A stretch of 33,021 nucleotides of DNA from an uncultured Oscillospiraceae bacterium (GCA_944387785.1 CALXGG010000011.1:1-33021); one strand, 5' to 3'; shown: positions 14,598 to 22,697, counted from the first letter of the stretch. Notes: a model not told the origin generated them from the sequence alone. Made by a program: numbers and translations.

Positions 14598-14627
14598 ATA
14601 AATATAATTCCCTAAAATTGTATTTAT
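14598..14627. promoter_or_regulatory. Candidate TetR operator
   Basis: Arms 14598-14609 and 14616-14627 match 11 of 12 bases around a 6-base centre (CCCTAA). It lies 21 bases before the TetR start and spans possible -10 boxes. It shares AATAAATATAA with the site at 13850-13891. Confidence 0.6.
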
Positions 14628-14696
14628 CTTATCACAGCGCCCGGGGAAAGACAAGGGCCCCGGGGCCTGCCGCCCCCATTTTATTTTCAGATGTTC

Positions 14697-14725
14697 TTGA
14701 GCAATGGCCGGGGATGGGGTACAAT
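14697..14725 (+). promoter_or_regulatory. Promoter of the ATPase-to-rhomboid operon
   Basis: TTGAGC (14697-14702), 17 bases, TACAAT (14720-14725). It is 70 bases from the nearest TetR-type palindrome, so direct repression is possible but not obvious. Confidence 0.72.
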
Positions 14726-14776
14726 GGAAAAAACCACCGCTCCGGGCCCTTTGCCCGGGGCAAAGGAGATGCGGGT

Positions 14777-16480
14777 ATGCAGACGTCAGCGCAGCTGCGG
14801 GAGCTGCTCCTCCGGATCGACCGGAGGGGCTATCCCGCCTATAAAGATACCAAGGGGGCCTATCAGTTCCCGGACTATGTGCTCTCCATCGACCACGTCC
14901 AGGGGGATCCCTTTGCCGCCCCCTCCCGGCTGAGCGTCCGTGTCGGCGGGAAAACGGCGGGCTTTCCCCGGGAGCTCTACCGCCTGCCCTGCCAGCGTCT
15001 GGCCCTTCAGGACGGCCTGCTGCGGCGGTTCGGCCGGGCGGCGGGGAAGGCGTCCTACCAGGCCGGCGGCTCCGGCCACAGCGGCCTGGTGGCCGTGAGC
15101 CGCTGCGGCCAGGAGGTGCTGGAGCGCACCGCCTGCGCCCTGGATCCGGACACCGGGGACGTGCTGCTGCGGCTGGAGGTGGGCTTTCCCGCCAACGGCC
15201 GCACCATCAACGCCCGGGGGCTGGAGAAGATCCTCTTCGACCTGCTGCCCCGGTGTGTGGAGGAGGCCCTCCTGTACCGGAACCTGCCCGCCGGGGCCCT
15301 CCGGGCGGCGGCGGACCTGGCGGAGGACCAGCGGGCCATCCGGGAGGCCCTGCCCCGGCTGGGGCTGTGCGCCTTCGTGGCGGACGGCAGCATCCTGCCC
15401 CGGGCCTCCGGGGTGTCCGACCTGCCCATGAAGGGGGCCGTGCCCTTCCGGTCCCCGCCGGAGCTGGCGGTGACGCTGGCGCTTCCCCACCGGGGAAAGC
15501 TCACCGGCATGGGGATCCCCCGGGGGGTCACCCTCATCGTGGGGGGCGGCTACCACGGCAAATCCACATTGCTGAAGGCCCTGGAGCGGGGGGTCTACGA
15601 CCATATCGCCGGGGACGGCCGGGAGTATGTCGTCACCGCTGCCGACGCGGTGAAGGTCCGCGCGGAGGACGGCCGGAGCATCCGGCGCACGGACATCTCC
15701 CTGTTCATCAACGGCCTGCCCAACGGCAAGGATACCGTCCACTTTACCACGGAGGACGCCAGCGGCAGCACCTCCCAGGCGGCCGGCGTGGTGGAGGCCC
15801 TGGAGGCGGGCACGTCCCTGCTCCTGATGGACGAGGACACCAGCGCCACCAACTTCATGGTCCGGGATGCCCTGATGCAGCGGGTGATCCGCCGGGACAT
15901 GGAGCCCATCACCCCCTTCATCGACCGGGTGGGGGAGCTGTACCGGGACCGGGGCGTGTCCACCATCCTGGTGGCGGGCAGCTCCGGGGCCTACTTCCAT
16001 GCGGCCCACCGCGTCATCCAGATGGACCGCTATGCGCCCCGGGACATCACCGCCGCCGCCAAGGCGGCCGCCCGGGATTTCCCCCTGGACAGCCCGCCGC
16101 TGCCTCCGGCGGCGGCGCCGGACTTTGACCGCCGGCCCGCCCCCTCGCCGGCCTTCCGGCCCGGGGAGCGGGTGAGGTGCAGGGTCCTGGGCCGGGACGG
16201 CTTCTCCCTTGACCGGGAGACCGTGGACCTCAGGTATGTGGAGCAGCTGGCCGACCCGGAGCAGGCCGCCGCCCTGGGCTGCTGCCTGCTCTACGCCCTG
16301 CGGTACCTGCTGGACGGGAAGCGGACGCTGCGGCAGGCGGCGGAGGAGCTGGAGGCGCTGCTGGAGCGGCGGGGCCTGGCGGAGCTGTGGGAGGCGGGGA
16401 CAGAGGGCATGGCCCTGGCCCGGCCCCGGAAGCAGGAGATCCTTGCCTGCTTTGACCGGTACCGGGGGCTGCGGCTGTAA
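14777..16480 (+). CDS. ABC-class predicted ATPase (PF09818)
   Basis: A 567-residue soluble ATPase of the ABC_ATPase family (PF09818), sometimes wrongly called isopentenyl-diphosphate isomerase. Walker A is GGGYHGKST near residue 255; Walker B is LLLMDEDTSATNFM near 348, preceded by SGSTSQA where ABC proteins have LSGGQ. There are no membrane segments, so it is not a transporter. A trypanosome relative (MRB1590) acts in RNA editing complexes, so RNA binding is possible for the family; the bacterial role is unknown. A start at 14777 is chosen because AAAGGAG lies eight bases upstream; the frame is open 69 codons further 5' across the promoter. First gene of an operon with DUF5655, YaaA, PrxQ and a rhomboid protease. 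Confidence 0.88.
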   Translation: MQTSAQLRELLLRIDRRGYPAYKDTKGAYQFPDYVLSIDHVQGDPFAAPSRLSVRVGGKTAGFPRELYRLPCQRLALQDGLLRRFGRAAGKASYQAGGSGHSGLVAVSRCGQEVLERTACALDPDTGDVLLRLEVGFPANGRTINARGLEKILFDLLPRCVEEALLYRNLPAGALRAAADLAEDQRAIREALPRLGLCAFVADGSILPRASGVSDLPMKGAVPFRSPPELAVTLALPHRGKLTGMGIPRGVTLIVGGGYHGKSTLLKALERGVYDHIAGDGREYVVTAADAVKVRAEDGRSIRRTDISLFINGLPNGKDTVHFTTEDASGSTSQAAGVVEALEAGTSLLLMDEDTSATNFMVRDALMQRVIRRDMEPITPFIDRVGELYRDRGVSTILVAGSSGAYFHAAHRVIQMDRYAPRDITAAAKAAARDFPLDSPPLPPAAAPDFDRRPAPSPAFRPGERVRCRVLGRDGFSLDRETVDLRYVEQLADPEQAAALGCCLLYALRYLLDGKRTLRQAAEELEALLERRGLAELWEAGTEGMALARPRKQEILACFDRYRGLRL

Positions 16481-16530
16481 GGAGGCCGCCCCAGCGGGAA
16501 CGGTATGACGGAGAAAGGGGAGGATAGGAG

Positions 16531-16926
16531 ATGAACACACCGGAGCACTACTGGCAGGACCTGCTGTTTTTCTTTGACGGGAAGCCCTGGGCGCTGCCGC
16601 TGTACGAGGCACTGTTTGCCCGGATGGACCAGGCGTTCCCGGAGGCGTCGGTAAAGGTGCAGAAGAGCCAGATCAGCTTTTACGGCCGCCGCCTGTTCGC
16701 GGCGGCGTCCCTGCCCCTGCGGCGGAAAAAGACCTGGCCGGCGGAGTGCCTCATGGTGACCCTGGGGCTGCCGGAGAAGCTGGATTCCCCCCGGGTGGCG
16801 GTGGCCACGGAGCCCTACCCCGGCCGCTGGACCCACCACATCCTGGTGACGGCGGAGGAGGAGATCGACGGGGAGCTGCTGGCGTGGCTGCGGCAGGCCT
16901 ACGCATTTGCCGAGAGCAAGCGGTAG
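16531..16926 (+). CDS. DUF5655 domain protein
   Basis: A 131-residue protein matching the DUF5655 domain: KVQKSQISFYGRRLFAAASL, then a basic RRKKTWP, GLPEKLDSPRVAVATEPYPGRWTHHILV and a C-terminal helix. The Arg/Lys-rich face and PGRWTHH motif recall proteins related to DUF1801 (frataxin-like fold), but the function is unknown. GGAGGATAGGAG stands directly before ATG. It follows the ATPase by 50 bases and precedes yaaA by 27, with no terminator, so all are one operon. Confidence 0.8.
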   Translation: MNTPEHYWQDLLFFFDGKPWALPLYEALFARMDQAFPEASVKVQKSQISFYGRRLFAAASLPLRRKKTWPAECLMVTLGLPEKLDSPRVAVATEPYPGRWTHHILVTAEEEIDGELLAWLRQAYAFAESKR

Positions 16927-16953
16927 CTCGCGGAAAGGGAAGGGAGGACGCCT

Positions 16954-17703
16954 GTGCGGATCATCATTTCCCCCGCCAAGAAGATGCGGGAGGACGGGGA
17001 CACCCTGGCCTCCCGGGGCCTGCCGGCCTTCCTGGGGGAGGCGGAGCGGCTGCGGGACGCCCTCCGGGCCATGACGGCCCCGGAGCGGCAGGCCCTCTGG
17101 CGGTGCAGCGGCGCCATCGCGGCGGTGAACGAGGAGCGGCTGGCGGCCATGGACCTGGAGCGGGCCCATACCCCGGCCATACTGGCCTACGAGGGGATCC
17201 AGTACCAGTACATGGCCCCGGGGGTGTTCACCGGGGAGGCGCTGGACTATGTCCAGGAGCACCTGCGGATTCTCTCCGGCTTTTACGGCCTGCTGCGGCC
17301 CTTCGACGCAGTGACGCCCTACCGGCTGGAGATGCAGGCCCGGCTGCCGGTGGACGGCGGCAGGGACCTCTACGCCTTCTGGGGCCGGAAGTTGGCGGAC
17401 AAGCTGGCGGAGGAGACGGACGCGGTGCTGGACCTGGCCTCCAAGGAGTACAGCCGGGCGGTACAGCCCTTCCTGCCTCCCCGGGTGCGGTGGATCACCG
17501 TGGTGTTCGGGGAGGAGAAGGCGGGGAAGATCGTGGAAAAGGGCACCCTCTGCAAGATGGCCCGGGGGCGGATGGTGCGCTGGCTGGCGGAAAACCAGGT
17601 CCGGCGGCCGGAGGAGGCCCGGGCCTTTTCGGAGCTGGGCTATCGGTTTTCTCCGGAGCGTTCCGGGGAAAGAACCTACTTATTTGTAAAAGGAGATGTG
17701 TGA
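16954..17703 (+). CDS. yaaA: Peroxide stress protein YaaA
   Basis: A 249-residue YaaA (DUF328/UPF0246) protein. The N-terminal block MRIIISPAKKM, AILAYEGIQYQYM with LRILSGFYGLLRPFDAVTPYRLEMQ, FWGRKLADKL and the C-terminal FGEEKAGKIVEKGTLCKMARGRMVRW are diagnostic. In E. coli YaaA lowers free intracellular iron and protects DNA from Fenton damage under peroxide stress; a DNA-binding HhH-like fold is known. The start is GTG with GGGAGG six bases upstream. The gene after it, one base past the stop, is a PrxQ-type peroxidase, so the pair fits a peroxide defence role. Confidence 0.94.
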   Translation: MRIIISPAKKMREDGDTLASRGLPAFLGEAERLRDALRAMTAPERQALWRCSGAIAAVNEERLAAMDLERAHTPAILAYEGIQYQYMAPGVFTGEALDYVQEHLRILSGFYGLLRPFDAVTPYRLEMQARLPVDGGRDLYAFWGRKLADKLAEETDAVLDLASKEYSRAVQPFLPPRVRWITVVFGEEKAGKIVEKGTLCKMARGRMVRWLAENQVRRPEEARAFSELGYRFSPERSGERTYLFVKGDV

Positions 17704-17704
17704 G

Positions 17705-18169
17705 ATGCTGGAAGCGGGCATGAGAGCGCCGGCCTTTACGCTGCCGGACAAGGAGGGGGCCCCGGTGTCCCTGTCGGATTTCGCCGGGAAGCGGGTGGTG
17801 CTCTACTTTTACCCCAAGGACAACACCCCAGGCTGCACCCGGCAGGCCTGCGCCTTCGCGGCGGCCTATGAGGCGTTCAAGACCCTGGACGCGGTGGTCA
17901 TCGGCGTCAGCCGGGATTCCGCCGCCTCCCACCAGAAGTTCGCGGACAAGCACGGCCTGCCCTTTATCCTGCTGTCCGACCCGGAGCTTACCGCCATCCA
18001 GGCCTACGGGGTCTGGCAGGAGAAGAAGCTCTACGGCAAGGTGACCATGGGGGTGGTGCGCACCACCTATGTCATCGGCCCCGACGGCGTCATCGAGAAG
18101 GTGATGCCCAAGGTGAAGCCGGATACCAACGCGGAGGAGGTCCTCTCCTACCTGCGGGAGGGCAGGTGA
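17705..18169 (+). CDS. bcp: Thiol peroxidase of the PrxQ/Bcp family
   Basis: A 154-residue thioredoxin-dependent peroxidase reducing H2O2 and organic peroxides. Peroxidatic Cys44 and resolving Cys49 sit in TPGCTRQACAF, the C-x4-C pattern of atypical 2-Cys PrxQ. The block VVLYFYPKDNTPGC and VIGVSRDSAASHQKFADKHGLPFILLSD are typical. Two ATGs compete: the one at 17696 directly abuts AGGAG with no spacer, so ATG 17705, nine bases after AGGAG, is the likely start. Its stop overlaps the GTG of the rhomboid gene. Confidence 0.94.
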   Translation: MLEAGMRAPAFTLPDKEGAPVSLSDFAGKRVVLYFYPKDNTPGCTRQACAFAAAYEAFKTLDAVVIGVSRDSAASHQKFADKHGLPFILLSDPELTAIQAYGVWQEKKLYGKVTMGVVRTTYVIGPDGVIEKVMPKVKPDTNAEEVLSYLREGR

Positions 18170-18738
18170 GGGCCATGCTGCGTAGGCTCCAATATAACGC
18201 CCCGGTGATCCTCACCCTGTTTTTCGCCTCCCTGGGGGCCCTGGTCCTGGGGTACCTGACCCAGGGGTGGACCACCCTCCATCTCTTTGCCGTGTACCGC
18301 TCCTCGCTGCTGGACCCGCTGTTTTACGTCCGGCTCTTCGGCCATGTGCTGGGCCACGCGGACGCGGACCATTTCCTGGGGAATATGCTGCTGCTGCTGG
18401 TGGTGGGTCCGCCCCTGGAGGAGAAGTACGGCAGCCGCGCCCTGCTGGCGGGCGTCCTGCTGACGGCGGCGGTCTCCGGCGTCCTCCAGTGCCTCATTTT
18501 CCCCAACGCCGCCCTGCTGGGGGCCAGCGGCGTGGTGTTCATGCTCATCATGCTCTCCTCCCTGGCGGGGATGCGCAGCGGCCGGGTGCCGGTGACGCTG
18601 CTGCTGGTGGCCCTGCTGTACCTGGGCCAGGAGGTCTACTCCATCTTCTTCATCCAGGACAACGTGGCCAATTTCATGCACCTGGTAGGGGGGGCCTGCG
18701 GCACCGCCTTCGGCTATGTCATGGTCCGCCGGAAATAA
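18166..18738 (+). CDS. Rhomboid-family intramembrane serine protease
   Basis: A 190-residue membrane protein with about six hydrophobic helices. The catalytic pair is Ser121 in GASG and His172 in NFMHLVGG; HFLGN (69-73) is the usual H-x3-N of helix 2. Rhomboids cut membrane proteins within the bilayer; the substrate here is unknown. Start choice is open: GTG 18166 overlaps the previous stop (GTGA) and has GGGAGG four bases upstream, while ATG 18175, three codons in, has AGGTGAGG three bases upstream. It ends the operon; no terminator is seen before the next promoter at 18753. Confidence 0.88.
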   Translation: MRAMLRRLQYNAPVILTLFFASLGALVLGYLTQGWTTLHLFAVYRSSLLDPLFYVRLFGHVLGHADADHFLGNMLLLLVVGPPLEEKYGSRALLAGVLLTAAVSGVLQCLIFPNAALLGASGVVFMLIMLSSLAGMRSGRVPVTLLLVALLYLGQEVYSIFFIQDNVANFMHLVGGACGTAFGYVMVRRK

Positions 18739-18752
18739 TGGGGCCTTACCCG

Positions 18753-18780
18753 TTGCATTTTGGCGGGGATATGGTATAGT
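18753..18780 (+). promoter_or_regulatory. Promoter of the MoxR-VWA operon
   Basis: TTGCAT (18753-18758), 16 bases, TATAGT (18775-18780), 40 bases before the ATG. Confidence 0.7.
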
Positions 18781-18820
18781 AGAGAGAACTTGTTAATTCT
18801 TTGACGAAGGAGACCCTCCC

Positions 18821-19702
18821 ATGGACGTAACGACCCTGCGGGCGAAGCTGGACGCCGCCCACTATATTTATGACGAGAGCCTGGTGACCACCCTGCTGGT
18901 GGCCCTGCAGCTGGGCCGGCCCCTCCTCATCGAGGGGGCCGCCGGCGTGGGCAAGACGGAGATCGCCAAGGTGATGGCCGCCGCCCTGGACCGGGAGCTG
19001 GTGCGGCTGCAATGCTATGAGGGCCTGGATGAGAGCAAGGCCCTCTATGAGTGGAACTACCAGAAGCAGCTCCTCTCCATCCAGGCCCACATGGGGGCCA
19101 AGACCCCCGACGAGCTGACCAAGTCCCTCTTCAGCGACGAGTACCTGCTGGAGCGGCCCCTGCTGCGCTCCATCCGGTCGGAGGAGCCGGTGGTGCTGCT
19201 CATCGACGAGATCGACAAGGCGGACGAGGAGTTCGAGGCCTTCCTCCTGGAGCTCCTTTCGGAGATGCAGGTGACCATCCCGGAGATCGGCACCATCCAC
19301 GCCAGGACGGTGCCCTTCGTGGTCCTCACCTCCAACCGGACCCGGCCCCTCAGCGAGGCCCTCCGCCGCCGCTGCGCCTACCTCTATATCCAGTACCCCG
19401 ACCTGGAGAAGGAGGTGGCCATCATCCAGGCCCGGCGGCCCAACGTGAACGAGCGCCTGGCGGTGCAGGTGGCCCGGGCGGTCCAGGCCCTGCGGGACAA
19501 CCAGGCCATTTTGAAAAAGCCCTCCATCGCCGAGACCCTGGACTGGGTGGCGGCCCTGGAGGCCCTGGGGCTCAGCGACCTGACTGCTGAGGCGGCGGAG
19601 CGGACGAAGGGCTTCGTCCTCAAGAACAGCGAGGACTGGGCGGCCATGGCCGGCCAGCCGGAGGGACACCGGCACTGCGGCGGCTGCGGAGAGGGCCAAT
19701 GA
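18821..19702 (+). CDS. MoxR-family AAA+ ATPase
   Basis: A 293-residue AAA+ ATPase of the MoxR group (CoxD/RavA-like). Walker A is EGAAGVGKTE near residue 38, Walker B LLIDEIDKAD near 125, with sensor TSNRTRPLSEALRRRC (arginine finger region) after it. Such ATPases work with a VWA protein as a chaperone that inserts metals or assembles enzyme complexes; the partner is the next gene, overlapping by ATGA. The C-terminal tail GHRHCGGCGEGQ has Cys and His that could bind metal, unlike most MoxR proteins. AAGGAG lies nine bases before ATG. No molybdenum hydroxylase or other client gene is in the window. Confidence 0.9.
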   Translation: MDVTTLRAKLDAAHYIYDESLVTTLLVALQLGRPLLIEGAAGVGKTEIAKVMAAALDRELVRLQCYEGLDESKALYEWNYQKQLLSIQAHMGAKTPDELTKSLFSDEYLLERPLLRSIRSEEPVVLLIDEIDKADEEFEAFLLELLSEMQVTIPEIGTIHARTVPFVVLTSNRTRPLSEALRRRCAYLYIQYPDLEKEVAIIQARRPNVNERLAVQVARAVQALRDNQAILKKPSIAETLDWVAALEALGLSDLTAEAAERTKGFVLKNSEDWAAMAGQPEGHRHCGGCGEGQ

Positions 19703-20973
19703 GGGAGAGCGTCTATGTGGAAAAGCTCACCGCCTTTTCCGCCCTGCTGCGGCAGGAGGGGCTGGCGGTGGGCCTTCAGGAGACGGCGGACGCCTGCCAG
19801 ATCCTGGAGGAGCTGGCGCTGACGGACCGCTCCGCTGTCCGGGCGGCCCTGTGCGCGGTGTACGCCAAGTCCCGGCCGGAGCAGGAGGCCTTTTACCGGG
19901 CCTTTGACAGCTTCTTCGTCAGCGCCGAGCAGCGCCGGGCCAACCTGGCCCGGCGGGCGGAGGAGGCGGCGGAGCTGGAGCGCCGGAAGGCCCAGGCGGA
20001 GGAGGAGCTCCAGGTGAACGGCCAGCCCATGGATCTCCGGGACGACCTCAGGGAGGTCTATGTCCGCATGCCCGAGGAGAAGCGGGAGCATCTCCGGCAG
20101 CTCATGGAGAAGACCAAGGAGAACATGGACCGCAGCCCCCAGCTGTACAGCAATTTCATCCGCTCGGTGTTCATGCGCTTCCTGCTGGAGCAGCAGATGG
20201 TGATGGAGGACGCCGCTGTGGGCTGCGAGTCGGCGGACCCGGACCTGGCCCTCCTCTGGAAGGACATCTCCGGCTTTAAGGATGCGGATATCCCCCGGGC
20301 GGCGGCCCTCATCGCCCGGATCACCCAGCAGCTCAACGCGGAGCTGTCCCGGCGGCGGCAGCGGGGAGGCCACAGCGGGGGCCTGGACTTCAAAAAGACC
20401 ATCCGCCGGGGGCTGGAGACGGGGGGCAGCTTCTTCCGCCTGTCCTTCCGGAAAAAACGGAAGCGGCGGCGGATGCTGGTGCTGCTGTGCGACGTGTCCG
20501 GCTCCATGCTCCAGTTCTCGGAGTTCGCCCTCCGGTTCATCAAGTCCATGGCGGAGGTGTCCGAGGCCTCCCGGACCTTCCTCTTTTCGGAGACGCTGCA
20601 CGAGGTGGACGCCTTTGCCCTCCAGAACATGGACGCCTTCCGGGATTACGTCCGCACCTCCGGCCTGTACGGCAAGGGGACGGACCTGGGCACCGCCCTG
20701 GAGCAGCTGTGCGCCCGGCGGCCGCCGGTGCTGGGCCCCTCCGCCACGCTGCTGATCCTCTCGGACACCAAGACCATCGACCTGCCCCGGGCCCTGGCGG
20801 ATCTGGCGCAGGCAAAGCGCCAGGCGGGGAAGGTGCTGTGGCTCAACCCCATCCCGGAGCGGAAGTGGGGGTATGTCCGCAGCATCCAGACGGTGTCCGC
20901 CCTGTGCCAGATGGCCCCGTGCAGCACCCTGGAGGAGTTGGCCCGGGCCTGCGGCCGCCTGATGCGCCAGTAG
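19699..20973 (+). CDS. VWA-domain protein, CoxE/ViaA-like
   Basis: A 424-residue partner of the MoxR ATPase. The N-terminal half is helical and charged (AEEAAELERRKAQAEEEL, likely coiled coil). The C-terminal half is a VWA domain with an intact MIDAS motif DVSGS near residue 264, a Thr in GKGTDLGTAL and a later Asp in LILSDTK. The arrangement matches CoxD-CoxE and RavA-ViaA pairs, which couple ATP use to folding of a client. It starts in ATGA overlap with the ATPase gene, so the two are made in step. No signal peptide: cytoplasmic. Confidence 0.88.
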   Translation: MRESVYVEKLTAFSALLRQEGLAVGLQETADACQILEELALTDRSAVRAALCAVYAKSRPEQEAFYRAFDSFFVSAEQRRANLARRAEEAAELERRKAQAEEELQVNGQPMDLRDDLREVYVRMPEEKREHLRQLMEKTKENMDRSPQLYSNFIRSVFMRFLLEQQMVMEDAAVGCESADPDLALLWKDISGFKDADIPRAAALIARITQQLNAELSRRRQRGGHSGGLDFKKTIRRGLETGGSFFRLSFRKKRKRRRMLVLLCDVSGSMLQFSEFALRFIKSMAEVSEASRTFLFSETLHEVDAFALQNMDAFRDYVRTSGLYGKGTDLGTALEQLCARRPPVLGPSATLLILSDTKTIDLPRALADLAQAKRQAGKVLWLNPIPERKWGYVRSIQTVSALCQMAPCSTLEELARACGRLMRQ

Positions 20974-21068
20974 GCGGGAAGGGCGGCAGGGGAGAGGCGG
21001 CGGAAGGGGATCGTCCGCCGGTTTCGCCCTTTTTTTCGCGGCGGATGTGATAGGATGCCCTCATAGGA

Positions 21069-21085
21069 CAGGCCCCTGGGGCCTG
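21069..21085. promoter_or_regulatory. Perfect palindrome before the antitoxin-like gene
   Basis: CAGGCCCC-T-GGGGCCTG, a 17-base perfect dyad 22 bases before the ATG. Phd-type proteins usually bind dyads at their own promoter, so this is a candidate operator. Confidence 0.45.
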
Positions 21086-21106
21086 GGAGCATGGGAGGTG
21101 TCCTTG

Positions 21107-21388
21107 ATGGCGGAAAAGAGGTCGGTAGCGGAGCTGCGGGAGCACGGAGGCGAGCTGCTGAGCCGGTGCTGTAAGACCGGGGAGCCGGTGTTCCTCACCG
21201 GGGAACAGGGGGAGGCCGGGGTGCTGCTGAGCCGGGAGGCCTATGAGGCCCGGGGCGGCAGGCCCCTCCGGCGGCCCGCGGCGGGGAAGTACCCCAGCCC
21301 CGGGGCCCTGCGGGAGCGGTTTTTCGCGGCGGCCCGGCAGATGGCCGCCTGCGCCGTTTTCCCGGAGGACCGGCGCCGCCGGCGCTGA
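21107..21388 (+). CDS. Phd/YefM-like antitoxin protein, no partner toxin
   Basis: A 93-residue protein whose first 55 residues match the Phd/YefM fold: SVAELREHGGELLSRC, then GEPVFLTGEQGEAGVLLSREAYEA. The C-terminal 40 residues end in a basic RRRRR and should be the flexible toxin-binding part. No toxin gene follows: 21389-21481 is a terminator and then the convergent GGDEF gene. It may be an orphan regulator. The open frame reaches 20 codons further 5', but GGGAGGTG eight bases before ATG 21107 sets the start. Confidence 0.72.
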   Translation: MAEKRSVAELREHGGELLSRCCKTGEPVFLTGEQGEAGVLLSREAYEARGGRPLRRPAAGKYPSPGALRERFFAAARQMAACAVFPEDRRRRR

Positions 21389-21418
21389 CGGGGCCGTTTC
21401 CCACCCCAGAGACAGCAG

Positions 21419-21454
21419 AGCGCCGCCCGGACATTTGTCCAGGCGGCGCTTTTT
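21419..21454 (+). terminator. Terminator, copy 1 of a repeated palindrome
   Basis: Stem 21419-21432 with 21437-21450 (one mismatch), loop ATTT, then TTTT. Almost the same 32-base sequence, reverse-complemented, lies at 30924-30955. Confidence 0.85.
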
Positions 21455-21481
21455 CGCTTTGTGGGCGGGGGAAGCTGTCTC

Positions 21482-22486
21482 TCAGGTCGGCTGGCCCGCA
21501 AAGGGCGGGGCCTTGCGGATGCCGCCGGCGGGGCTGAGGGGGTAGCAGTAGTGGAGCAGCAGGTCCTTGCGCTGGAACTTTGCCTCGAACTCCGCGCAGA
21601 CCCGGTTGGCGATGGCGTCGGCCAGGCCCTCGGTGACGTTGGTCACCAGCACCAGGTACTGGCAGCTGGTGTAGCGGGTGAACACGTCCCCGGCCCGGAG
21701 GGAGTTCTGGAGCAGGTCCCCCAGGGTGTCCATCTGCTCCTCCCGGGACTGGAGGGGCGGGAACTCCCCCTGGTCGTCCACCAGGGTGATGAGGATGACG
21801 CAGGCCTGCTGGTCGGTGCGCTGCATGCCCCGCTCCAGGAAGCGGTAGATGCACTTGAAGGTCTCGTAGTCCTGGCAATAGGCGCCGGGCCGCATGGCCT
21901 GCTCCACCAGCTCGTCCCGGATCTGGTGGATGTCCCGGAAGATGCCGCTTTGGCCGGGCTTCCCGGGGGTCTTGTTGAGGGCGTCGTCGTTCTTCTTCCG
22001 CAGCAGCGCCTGGTCCGCCCGGTCGAACAGGGTGAGGTAGGTGTCGCCGGGGCGGCTGATGGCGGTGCCGATGGTGATAGAGAGGGGGTAGCCGTGGCCG
22101 TCGCCCCGGCGGTACTGCCGGAACCGCCGCTGGATGACCTGGCAGCGGTCCTCCGCCTCCTTCTCGCTGGCGCAGCCGGGGAGGAACATGACGAACTCAT
22201 CCCCGCCCACCCGGCCCAGGATGTCCCGGGAGGACACCAGGTAGCCCAGCAGCTCCGCGGCCTTTTGGAGCAGCTGGTCGCCGATGATGTGGCCGAAGCG
22301 GTCGTTGACGTCCCGGAAACGATCCAGGTCCGCTACCAGCATAGCTCCGCCGGATTTGAGGAGCTGCCGGTTCACCAGCCGCTCCGTGGCGCCCCGGTTG
22401 AAAAGACGGGTCAGCTCATCGTGGTCGATGCGGTGGTTCAGCAGGGCGTTTTCCTGCCGCAGCTTGCGGATCAGTTCCTGTTCCAT
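21482..22486 (-). CDS. Diguanylate cyclase (GGDEF) with degenerate second domain
   Basis: A 334-residue cytoplasmic protein. A short coiled coil (residues 1-20) leads into a GGDEF domain with DHDELTRLFNR, the metal-binding DLDRF and an intact GGDEF at 94-98, so it should make c-di-GMP. The inhibitory RxxD site is SSRD (85-88), so product inhibition is likely lost. After the linker FRDIHQIRDELVEQAMRPGAY a second domain (about 205-320) has the same fold pattern, with TSCQYLVLV where GGDEF would be; it is probably a sensor or dimer domain. No transmembrane or REC input domain. The ribosome site is only GGGGGGAA. Confidence 0.86.
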   Translation of the reverse strand: MEQELIRKLRQENALLNHRIDHDELTRLFNRGATERLVNRQLLKSGGAMLVADLDRFRDVNDRFGHIIGDQLLQKAAELLGYLVSSRDILGRVGGDEFVMFLPGCASEKEAEDRCQVIQRRFRQYRRGDGHGYPLSITIGTAISRPGDTYLTLFDRADQALLRKKNDDALNKTPGKPGQSGIFRDIHQIRDELVEQAMRPGAYCQDYETFKCIYRFLERGMQRTDQQACVILITLVDDQGEFPPLQSREEQMDTLGDLLQNSLRAGDVFTRYTSCQYLVLVTNVTEGLADAIANRVCAEFEAKFQRKDLLLHYCYPLSPAGGIRKAPPFAGQPT

Positions 22487-22523
22487 GGTGTTCCCCCCGT
22501 TTCCAATAAAATGCTGTACAAGT

Positions 22524-22529
22524 ATTATA
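22524..22529 (-). promoter_or_regulatory. Extended -10 of the GGDEF gene promoter
   Basis: TGTTATAAT on the minus strand is a TGn-extended -10; no good -35. It is 38 bases before the ATG. Confidence 0.6.
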
Positions 22530-22659
22530 ACAGCTTTTCCGCAAAAGGGAACGGATTTTTTGAGGGATTTTTGGAGGAATCGGGGAGAATTTTAAAAGGA
22601 TTTTTTTCGTGCTCCCCAGAAAACGATAACAGGTGTGAAGAAAAACGCAGTGAAGGGGA

Positions 22660-22688
22660 TTGACAGGACAACGGGCAGATGATATACT
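22660..22688 (+). promoter_or_regulatory. Strong promoter of the DUF3793-flavodoxin operon
   Basis: TTGACA (22660-22665), 17 bases, TATACT (22683-22688). Confidence 0.88.
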
Positions 22689-22697
22689 CCACATAAG

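Noticed and set aside
14786-16612. A 608-codon open frame antisense to the ABC-class ATPase gene
   Set aside because: Low-complexity composition and no start signal; the plus strand has clear Walker motifs.
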